Shown: positions 1 to 4,644 of the stretch, in pieces
Position numbering within the stretch: position 1 is the stretch's first letter
Layout of the letters: each line of letters begins with the position of its first letter
Source: Flavobacteriaceae bacterium
GTDB lineage: Bacteria > Bacteroidota > Bacteroidia > Flavobacteriales > Weeksellaceae
DNA: 5,415 nucleotides
NCBI GenBank assembly: GCA_031273305.1
Contig: JAISSC010000199.1
Coordinates: 1-5,415, forward strand
Direction of reading: 5' to 3'
The notes under the pieces: model-generated
What the model was told of the DNA's origin: nothing
The model's input: the letters and a program-made list of their open reading frames with translations, nothing else
Database searches by the model: none
Position numbers and translations under genes: made by a program

Positions 1-14
1 GGGGTGGGTACTCT

Positions 15-59
15 CCGCAGGTCGCTGACCTGCGGTTATGAAGATTCCGCCCTCCGGGC
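15..59. repeat. REP-like double hairpin in non-coding DNA
   Basis: Two inverted repeats lie side by side. The first has perfect 9-bp arms (CCGCAGGTC at 15-23 and GACCTGCGG at 27-35) around a 3-nt loop. The second is a short GC stem (GCCC at 49-52, GGGC at 56-59) around TCC, followed by CTTTC and an A-run. This layout, GC-rich and outside genes in an otherwise AT-rich window, resembles the dispersed palindromic repeats common between Bacteroidota genes; that comparison is from memory, not a search. The element may continue left of base 1. The second hairpin could also weakly terminate transcription, but it is too far from pdxH (218) to be its obvious terminator. The remaining stretch, 60-217, shows no convincing gene, promoter or hairpin. 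Confidence 0.55.
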
Positions 60-217
60 TTTCAAAAAATCATTTAGGGTGACGCATAGTCAAAGTCAGG
101 AATAAGATAATGGAGGTTCAGGCTTACCGTTCCGTAAAAATCAAGATAGACGTAGACCCTTTATAAATACGGCTTTAAAAGCAGGAGAGAGAAGTCAGGG
201 GAAGGAAAAGAGCTGCT

Positions 218-865
218 TTAGGGAGCCAGTCGTTTAATTTCCCAATCCTTATTATCAGTCAAAATATAAACAATACGGTCATGCAATCGGTTTGGTCTTC
301 CCTGCCAAAATTCCATTTGATACGGTTTTATGATAAAACCTCCCCAATTTTCCGGACGAGGTATTTCTTCCATGTTCTTTGTCTCATCTTCCATACTTTT
401 GAGTCGGTGTTCCAAAAAATCACGGTCGGGAATTATTTCGCTTTGCGGGGAAATTATAGCTCCCAGCTGGCTTCCTCTGGGTCTGGAATGAAAATATCCA
501 TCGGACAGGTTAGAAGCCAGTTTTTCTGCTTTTCCGTTAATGATAACCTGTTTCTCCAGTTCATCCCAATAAAAATTAAGACAAACATTCGGATTTCTTG
601 CGATGGCTTTTCCTTTTCTACTATCATAATTAGTATAGAATATAAAGCCGTCCCATGTGTATTGTTTCAGTAAAACCATCCGTGTACGAGGAATCAGATC
701 ATCTTCCACAGTAGAGATGGACATGGCATTAGCCTCCGCTATCAGGGTGCTTTCTTCCGCAGCCATATACCAGTCTCGGAATAATTCCATAGGATTTTCT
801 TTTAGCCCGGATTCGATTAAATGACCTGAATTATATATTTTTCTTTTGTTAGATAGATTTTCCAT
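218..865 (-). CDS. pdxH: Pyridoxine/pyridoxamine 5'-phosphate oxidase
   Basis: This FMN-dependent cytosolic enzyme oxidises pyridoxine or pyridoxamine 5'-phosphate with O2 to pyridoxal 5'-phosphate, the last step of vitamin B6 cofactor synthesis and salvage. The 215-aa protein is full length for the family. Visible family motifs are RTRMVLLK (60-67), the FMN phosphate-binding YTNYDSRKGK (77-86), YFHSRPRGSQLG (124-135), EFWQGRPNRLHDR (185-197) and the usual RLAP C-terminus. Residues equivalent to the E. coli substrate contacts are all present: K67, Y124, R128, S132 and the R193-L-H195 pair. The ATG at 865 is chosen because about 55 residues of normal N-terminal extension follow it. No Shine-Dalgarno sequence precedes it, as is common in Bacteroidota. 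It is divergent from the yqgE gene with 41 bp between the start codons. It appears intact. No terminator is evident after the stop at 218. Confidence 0.97.
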   Translation of the reverse strand: MENLSNKRKIYNSGHLIESGLKENPMELFRDWYMAAEESTLIAEANAMSISTVEDDLIPRTRMVLLKQYTWDGFIFYTNYDSRKGKAIARNPNVCLNFYWDELEKQVIINGKAEKLASNLSDGYFHSRPRGSQLGAIISPQSEIIPDRDFLEHRLKSMEDETKNMEEIPRPENWGGFIIKPYQMEFWQGRPNRLHDRIVYILTDNKDWEIKRLAP

Positions 866-878
866 AGTAAAAAATATG

Positions 879-886
879 TAATTTTA
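879..886 (+). promoter_or_regulatory. Possible -7 box for the yqgE gene
   Basis: The 41-bp gap between the divergent starts contains TAATTTTA, one mismatch from the Bacteroidota -7 consensus TAnnTTTG, 20 nt before the yqgE ATG. There is no good TTTG at the -33 position, which would fall inside pdxH. Nothing better is visible for pdxH on the other strand. This is weak and partly expected by chance in AT-rich DNA. Confidence 0.2.
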
Positions 887-894
887 TAGTTGTA

Positions 895-901
895 AAGAAG
901 G
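895..901 (+). promoter_or_regulatory. Shine-Dalgarno-like site of yqgE
   Basis: AAGAAGG lies 5 nt before the ATG at 907. It is purine-rich and partly complementary to the 16S 3' end. It supports that start and contrasts with the other genes here, which have only A-rich leaders. Confidence 0.4.
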
Positions 902-906
902 ATAAA

Positions 907-1449
907 ATGGATTACAAAGGTAAATTATTAATTGCAAAACCAATTCTTACGGATTCTTTTTTTTCTAGAAGTGTAATTTTTATTACCGATTATGAAGAAA
1001 AAAAGGGAGCAGTAGGTCTTGTACTTACCAAAAAATACGATAAAAAATTATTCCAACTAGCACCGGGAATAGATTTAGATATGGATGTATACATCGGAGG
1101 TCCGGTGAATCAGGATTATCTGTTTGTTATCCATTCCCGACCGGATATAATTCAGGGAGGAATAGCCATTAATGCTCATTTTTTTTGGTCGGGGAATTAT
1201 GAACAGATTAAAAATGCCCTGAATGAAAAACTTATCAGTGAAAAAGAGATTAGGTTTTTTATCGGTTATGCAGGGTGGGGGGTGCACCAATTGGAAACGG
1301 AAATGGAAAAAAAGGATTGGTTGGTTTATGAAAATGAGCAACTTGATATATTGAAATGGGAGGATAATTTATGGAAAAATCAATTGGTCAGGATGGATAA
1401 AACCAATATTATCTGGGTAAATTCTCCAATCAACCCTGAGCTTAATTAA
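907..1449 (+). CDS. yqgE: YqgE/AlgH family protein (DUF179)
   Basis: This is a small cytosolic protein of the UPF0301/DUF179 family, whose biochemical role is not firmly established; the AlgH name comes from a proposed regulator of alginate production in Pseudomonas. The 180-aa length is normal. Family landmarks in order are GKLLIAKPIL (5-14), F-SRSVIFI (19-26), GAVGLVLT (34-41, where many members have N in place of the last T), YIGGPV (62-67) and FIGYAGWGVHQLE (118-130), followed by W138. The ATG at 907 gives the expected short N-terminus before GKLLIA and has an SD-like AAGAAGG 5 nt upstream. It is divergent from pdxH. No clear intrinsic terminator follows the TAA at 1447; a 5-bp stem (CCTAT/ATAGG, 1463-1477) lacks a T-run. 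Family assignment is secure, function is not. Confidence 0.93.
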   Translation: MDYKGKLLIAKPILTDSFFSRSVIFITDYEEKKGAVGLVLTKKYDKKLFQLAPGIDLDMDVYIGGPVNQDYLFVIHSRPDIIQGGIAINAHFFWSGNYEQIKNALNEKLISEKEIRFFIGYAGWGVHQLETEMEKKDWLVYENEQLDILKWEDNLWKNQLVRMDKTNIIWVNSPINPELN

Positions 1450-1462
1450 TGTGAGTGATATG

Positions 1463-1600
1463 CCTATTGTTGATAGGAGGAACGATGAAGCAAACCCACG
1501 TTGTAAGGTTGCTGCACTTCTGTTTTTGCGAGGAGGCACGACGTGGCAATCTCATTATAAACAGTAGATTGCCACGCTACACTTCGTTCCGCTCTCAATG
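1463..1600. repeat. Composite intergenic repeat with GGCAATC arms
   Basis: This GC-richer element lies just after yqgE. Its core is a perfect inverted repeat: CGTGGCAATCT (1542-1552) and AGATTGCCACG (1566-1576) around a 13-nt AT-rich loop. The motif GAGG(A/C)ACGA occurs twice in the same direction (from 1477 and from 1531), each followed by GCAA(A/T)C. A third related copy lies in reverse orientation on the right (1566-1595, whose complement reads GCGGAACGAAG...GTGGCAATCT). A second imperfect stem pairs GCAAACC (1490-1496) with GGTTGC (1507-1512). There is no open reading frame of note. I recall similar GGCAATC repeats dispersed between genes in Bacteroidota genomes, so I read this as a non-autonomous dispersed repeat and not a gene. 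The element's exact ends are not clear. Confidence 0.6.
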
Positions 1601-1623
1601 ACATGATACACAGCGTGTTGGGG

Positions 1624-1642
1624 TGTTATTACGAGGATAACA
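1624..1642. repeat. Small inverted repeat
   Basis: TGTTAT (1624-1629) pairs with ATAACA (1637-1642) around a 7-nt loop. An alternative pairing joins GGGTGT (1621-1626) with ACACCC (1667-1672) and would exclude the first. No T-run follows, so it is not a standard terminator. It may be the outer edge of the preceding repeat or chance. Confidence 0.25.
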
Positions 1643-1752
1643 AATGGCGCAACAATCAACATGAAGACACCCGAATTAAACGAGATAAACAAAAATCGGA
1701 TAAATTATTTTAAAGCATATTACATTTTCGGAAAAAATATTTGTAATTTAAT

Positions 1753-1783
1753 TTTGTAGTTTGATAAAAAACTTCTATCTTTG
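1753..1783 (+). promoter_or_regulatory. Strong Bacteroidota-type promoter
   Basis: A -33 TTTG (1753-1756) is separated by exactly 19 nt from a perfect -7 box TATCTTTG (1776-1783), matching the housekeeping sigma consensus of this phylum (TTTG, 19-21 nt, TAnnTTTG). The TATCTTTGCA form is typical of strong flavobacterial promoters. The transcription start would fall near 1789. A second, overlapping candidate lies just upstream: TTTC (1726-1729), 19 nt, then TAATTTTG (1749-1756). The nearest good ORF downstream is the exported protein at 2266, 482 nt past the -7 box. The promoter therefore drives either an unusually long leader or a separate non-coding RNA. Confidence 0.7.
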
Positions 1784-1788
1784 CATTG

Positions 1789-2265
1789 AAAACCGGCTCT
1801 TATAAAAAATCAATAGGATATTAATAGGTATTATGGAATGGGTCTTACGGCACAGAAGCGGCAATGACACAGGAAGAGAGAGCAGACTAATGCAGGAGGA
1901 ACAAGGGGTAGGATTGGGATGCAGGAGCAAGGCATAAGGTAGCAGTGGAGTGGCAAAAGAGGCGCAGTGTATGGCATTATAGGAAAAGTTTTTTCCTGCA
2001 ATGTCGGGGTTAAAAGAAGTTCGTATGAAATAAAATTATAGTGTGTGCAGTGTATTTTCCGTTTCTTATTATCTAAAGGTATGGTAGTTTATTTTATTTG
2101 CCGTTAAGGTAAATATCTTAAGCTATTATGGGTTACATAAAAACCGGGTGTAAATAAAGACCGGTGGTAATATTTTAAATATAAATTTCTCATATTGAGA
2201 ATACAAATATATACTTTAGACAGTTTTTATAATCAAATGTTAGATAATAGTAAAAGAAAATTATT
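1789..2265 (+). other. Long untranslated leader or non-coding RNA
   Basis: About 477 bases without a convincing gene separate the promoter's expected start site from the surface-protein ATG at 2266. Composition changes sharply inside it. Positions 1849-1908 contain only 3 T, are about 78% purine and about 55% GC, whereas the flanks are AT-rich. The block carries a near-direct repeat (ATGCAGGAGGAACAAGG at 1890-1906; ATGCAGGAGCAAGG at 1919-1932). A short hairpin AGGAAAA/TTTTCCT (1981-1987, 1991-1997) follows. The strand is inferred from the promoter. I do not recognise it as tmRNA, RNase P RNA or a known riboswitch. Short ORFs on both strands here (1833-1937 plus, 34 codons; 1831-1977 minus, 48 codons) lack initiation signals and look like by-products of the skewed composition. 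After 2000 it is plain AT-rich DNA. Confidence 0.4.
2170..2219 (+). promoter_or_regulatory. Dyads and weak -7 box before the array
   Basis: Two small palindromes lie close together: ATATTT-T-AAATAT (2170-2182) and TTCTCA-TAT-TGAGAA (2187-2201). They are followed by TACTTTAG (2212-2219), one mismatch from the -7 consensus, with no good -33 box at 19-21 nt. This could be an operator-promoter region giving the first surface gene its own start 46 nt before the ATG, but AT-rich DNA produces such patterns easily. Confidence 0.25.
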
Positions 2266-2270
2266 ATGAA
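2252..2270 (+). repeat. Conserved start-codon leader, copy 1
   Basis: AAAAGAAAATTATTATGAA covers the start codon of copy 1. It differs at one base from the 19-nt sequence that is identical at the starts of copies 2 (3023-3041) and 3 (3892-3910). It has no Shine-Dalgarno. The A-rich leader is probably the translation initiation signal, and its conservation supports all three starts. Confidence 0.6.
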
Positions 2271-2934
2271 AAAAAATGTGATAATTACTGTGATAATGAC
2301 AGGGTTATTATTTGTTGCCCCGGCAAATGCTCAGGTAGTGATAGGTGTAGATAACGTTAGTGTCAACCCTAATGCAACCCTCCAAATAAGTGATGATACA
2401 ACTACCGCTAGTGCAAGTACCCCCGGAGTTATAATCCCACGGCTTAGTTTATCCGAGCTTATTGCAAAAAATGCCGCTTATACCGCCTCTCATAACGGAA
2501 CTTTGGTTTTTGTAAAACAGATTGACGGCACCGGTACCGGAAAAACAGTTGACGTTAAATCTACCGGGTTTTATTACTATGATGGCTCTGCATGGAAACC
2601 ATTAGCTCCCGAAGCTCCGGAGGAGAATTATGATAATAGTTTTAAGCCAAAACCGGCACCAAAAATAATAGCACCTAATACAAGTTATAACTGGAGCAGT
2701 AATAATACTTATAATTTTTTTGAGATTGAAGGCACCGGGAGTATTAATTTTCCTCCGGCTGGTGATTTTGCTAATAGAACCATTTATTTAATGAATAGAA
2801 CCAGTGGTGTAGTGAGTTTTACTAATCTATCAACAGGAATACCAGCAGGATTCTCACTTGCAGCATACTCTGCTGTGAAGTTATATTCTAAAAACGGTAG
2901 ATGGTATATAATGGCTGGAAGAAAAGGCAGCTAA
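2266..2934 (+). CDS. Exported modular surface-type protein, copy 1
   Basis: This is a 222-aa exported protein of unknown function and the first of the tandem paralogues. A Sec signal peptide (1-22, cleavage PANA|Q) has no lipobox cysteine. The N-terminal module follows: VVIGVD...NPNATLQI (24-41), GVIIPRLSLSEL (54-65), HNGTLVFV (76-83) and STGFYYYDGSAWK (99-111). This is a module widespread in Bacteroidota surface proteins. A Pro/Lys linker (FKPKPAPKI, 126-134) leads to a beta-rich C-terminal module: YNFFEIEG (149-156), INFPPAGDF (160-168), RTIYLMN (171-177) and YSAVKLYSKNGRWYIMAGR (201-219). The protein has no cysteine and no recognisable type IX secretion tail. The ATG sits behind an A-rich leader shared with the next two genes. 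Surface or periplasmic location is likely; binding or adhesion is a guess. Confidence 0.88.
   Translation: MKKNVIITVIMTGLLFVAPANAQVVIGVDNVSVNPNATLQISDDTTTASASTPGVIIPRLSLSELIAKNAAYTASHNGTLVFVKQIDGTGTGKTVDVKSTGFYYYDGSAWKPLAPEAPEENYDNSFKPKPAPKIIAPNTSYNWSSNNTYNFFEIEGTGSINFPPAGDFANRTIYLMNRTSGVVSFTNLSTGIPAGFSLAAYSAVKLYSKNGRWYIMAGRKGS
2559..2585 (+). repeat. 27-nt perfect repeat encoding TGFYYYDG, copy 1
   Basis: This segment, from ATCTACCGGG to CTATGATGG, is identical over 27 nt to 3309-3335. It matches 4196-4220 with one mismatch over 25 nt. It encodes the end of the N-terminal module, exactly where the paralogues begin to diverge. Confidence 0.8.
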
Positions 2935-3036
2935 GATAGAATTTGGAGATGAGAAATTATACTGTGGTACCCGGCTTTATATTTAAAAATATATATAACG
3001 ATTTTTTATTAATTAACTATAAAAAATAAAATTATT
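2935..3036 (+). repeat. Array spacer 1, homologous to spacer 2
   Basis: This 102-bp spacer between copies 1 and 2 shares ordered blocks with the 143-bp spacer at 3763-3905: AAGATA.AATT.GGAGATGA.AAATTATAC, GGCTTTATATTTA, TAACGATTTTTT and the leader AAAATAAAATTATTATG. No consensus promoter or GC-stem terminator is visible, which fits co-transcription. TATATTTA (2978-2985) is a one-mismatch -7 box with no partner -33. Confidence 0.65.
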
Positions 3037-3762
3037 ATGAAGAAAAAAGTAATAACTGCTATAATAATGATGGGATTGTTTTTTGGGGCAAATGCCCAAG
3101 TAGGAATTAATATACCTGATGGTACAGTCCCTAAGGCGACTCTTGAAATAGTCGGTAATTCGGGCGTAGCAGACGGGGTTCTAATACCAAGAATTACTTT
3201 AACCAATCTTAACAATAAAAGTGCTTATGATGGAGATCGAAACGGAACATTGATCTTTGTAACAGTAGCACAATCAGAGGTTGGTACAGGAAAAGCAGTG
3301 GATATTGCATCTACCGGGTTTTATTACTATGATGGACCGGCAGGTAAATGGAAGTCAACATCTTCTGCGTCATCTGGGGGGAGTTATGGAAGTTTTACGC
3401 CGACACTTGTTACAATAAACCTGACTACAGGACAAGCGATACCGCCATCAGGATCAGGAATAAGTTTTACATTATCAAATTTATGGTCAGTTGTAGCCGG
3501 CATATCAGGTGCGAATTATTTTGAGTTTACCGCAGCTAGCAATGATGCTACTGGTTACACCATTCCATTTCCTGAGGCTGCTTTATTTAAAGATAGAACA
3601 ATTTATATAAGAAATGCAGGCAATGGTACTTATTATTTTAGCGATACTTCTAATATGGGAATCACTGGACTGACAAATATGTCTGCTATACAGTTATACT
3701 CTAAGCCTAATAGTGGTGATAATTGTCCTTGTACATGGTATTCAATGGGTGGAAGAAGATAA
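3037..3762 (+). CDS. Exported modular surface-type protein, copy 2
   Basis: This is the 241-aa paralogue of the preceding gene. The signal peptide is 1-20 (GANA|Q). The N-terminal module is the clearest of the set: QVGINIPDGTVPKATLEI (21-38), DGVLIPRITLTNL (46-58), RNGTLIFV (68-75) and STGFYYYDGPAGKWK (92-106). A Ser/Gly linker replaces the proline/lysine linker of copy 1. The C-terminal module has NYFEFT (160-165), IPFPEAALF (176-184), DRTIYIRN (186-193), and SAIQLYSK...WYSMGGRR (216-241). A nine-residue insertion there brings in C230-P-C232, the only cysteines in the protein; copies 1 and 3 have none. The start is fixed by the conserved A-rich leader and the signal peptide. Function unknown; exported location is well supported. 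Confidence 0.88.
   Translation: MKKKVITAIIMMGLFFGANAQVGINIPDGTVPKATLEIVGNSGVADGVLIPRITLTNLNNKSAYDGDRNGTLIFVTVAQSEVGTGKAVDIASTGFYYYDGPAGKWKSTSSASSGGSYGSFTPTLVTINLTTGQAIPPSGSGISFTLSNLWSVVAGISGANYFEFTAASNDATGYTIPFPEAALFKDRTIYIRNAGNGTYYFSDTSNMGITGLTNMSAIQLYSKPNSGDNCPCTWYSMGGRR
3309..3335 (+). repeat. 27-nt perfect repeat encoding TGFYYYDG, copy 2
   Basis: This is identical to 2559-2585. Immediately after it, the coding sequences of copies 1 and 2 part (GSAW versus GPAGKW), so it is a natural crossover point between paralogues. Confidence 0.8.
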
Positions 3763-3905
3763 GATAAATTGGAGATGAAAAATTATACCGGATATATGGC
3801 TTTATATTTATTTGCAATCAGCAAATTGATTTGTCCGTATTTGTTCTCCAAAAAAATTATAGGTAACGATTTTTTTATTACTATTAATATGAAAATAAAA
3901 TTATT
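3763..3905 (+). repeat. Array spacer 2, with an extra segment
   Basis: This spacer is homologous to spacer 1 at both ends. It is 41 bp longer because of an extra middle segment at about 3811-3860, between TTTATATTTA and TAACGATTTT. The extra segment begins with a small stem (TTTGC/GCAAA, 3811-3825) and is AT-rich. It may hold regulatory sequence specific to copy 3, but no consensus promoter is present. Confidence 0.6.
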
Positions 3906-4619
3906 ATGAAAAAAAGTACGATAATTGCTGTGATAATAACAGGGTTATTTTCCTTGTCGAATGCCCAACAACCGACGGGAGTAGGGATCAATACGGAAAC
4001 TCCAAAGGCTACTCTTCATATAGAAGGTAATACGAGTGCTACCGGTAATAGTAAAGTAGACGGAATCCTAATACCGAAAATTAGCAGAGATCAACTTACA
4101 GGAAAAGATGGTCTTTATAATGCAGCTCAAAATGGGACGTTAATATTTGTAGAAACTATTAACGGTACGACATCAACTAAAACAGCCGGAGTTACATCTA
4201 CAGGGTTTTATTACTATGATTCAGGAAATTCTACATGGAAATCGGTTATTTCCGAAGGCGGAGGCGAGAATGATGACGGAGATTTTATGCCAAATCCTAT
4301 TGAAATACCAGTGCCTCCTGATAAAATTGTGGCTTGGGGAAGTCATATAGATGCAGGTTATAATTATTTTGAGTTTACCAATATTACTGGTGAGCATACT
4401 GTAATTAGATTTCCTGGAGAGCCTGATCTTGCTAATAAGTTTACCAATAAAACAATTTATATATCAAATAATACCTCGTATACTCTAGGTTTTCGTAATC
4501 CGGTAAATGAATCATTACCAATCCCGGGCTTAGGATCGTTAGCTTTTCTAGACCCATATTCTGTTATACAGTTATATTATGATGGCATCAGATGGTATTT
4601 AATGTCCGGAAGACAATAA
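3906..4619 (+). CDS. Exported modular surface-type protein, copy 3
   Basis: This is the 237-aa third paralogue. The signal peptide is 1-20 (LSNA|Q). The N-terminal module reads GVGINTETPKATLHI (25-39), the textbook form of the motif, then DGILIPKISRDQL (52-64), QNGTLIFV (75-82) and STGFYYYDSGNSTWK (98-112). An acidic/Gly linker (EGGGENDDGDFMPNP, 117-131) leads to the C-terminal module: YNYFEFTN (152-159), IRFPGEPDL (167-175), NKTIYISN (181-188) and YSVIQLYYDGIRWYLMSGRQ (218-237). There is no cysteine, lipobox or type IX tail. Only 25 bp separate its stop from the next ATG, so it is very likely co-transcribed with the gene at 4645. Specific function is unknown. Confidence 0.88.
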   Translation: MKKSTIIAVIITGLFSLSNAQQPTGVGINTETPKATLHIEGNTSATGNSKVDGILIPKISRDQLTGKDGLYNAAQNGTLIFVETINGTTSTKTAGVTSTGFYYYDSGNSTWKSVISEGGGENDDGDFMPNPIEIPVPPDKIVAWGSHIDAGYNYFEFTNITGEHTVIRFPGEPDLANKFTNKTIYISNNTSYTLGFRNPVNESLPIPGLGSLAFLDPYSVIQLYYDGIRWYLMSGRQ

Positions 4620-4644
4620 AAAAAAATTAAAATTAGAAGAAATT

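Noticed and set aside
281..673. 130-codon plus-strand ORF inside pdxH
   Set aside because: It lies wholly antisense to a clear full-length pdxH, and its translation shows no recognisable motif.
1075..1341. 88-codon minus-strand ORF inside yqgE
   Set aside because: It is antisense to a well-supported DUF179 gene and has no family features or initiation signal.
1463..1477. Hairpin CCTAT/ATAGG as the yqgE terminator
   Set aside because: Only five base pairs, AT-containing, with no following T-run; it looks more like the edge of the composite repeat.
1463..1600. CRISPR array
   Set aside because: The repeated units are imperfect, unequally spaced and partly inverted, with no regular spacers.
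1981..1997. AGGAAAA/TTTTCCT hairpin as an intrinsic terminator of the putative RNA
   Set aside because: The stem is AT-rich and the T-run is inside the stem with GCAATG after it, so it does not have terminator form; kept only as part of the leader description.
3009..3215. 68-codon minus-strand ORF at the start of copy 2
   Set aside because: It overlaps the signal peptide and N-terminal module of copy 2; its hydrophobic end is simply the complement of that AT-rich start region.
2266..4619. Insertion sequence or integrase-driven shufflon
   Set aside because: No transposase or recombinase gene and no inverted recombination sites are visible; all copies lie in one direction, so only homologous exchange between copies is supported.
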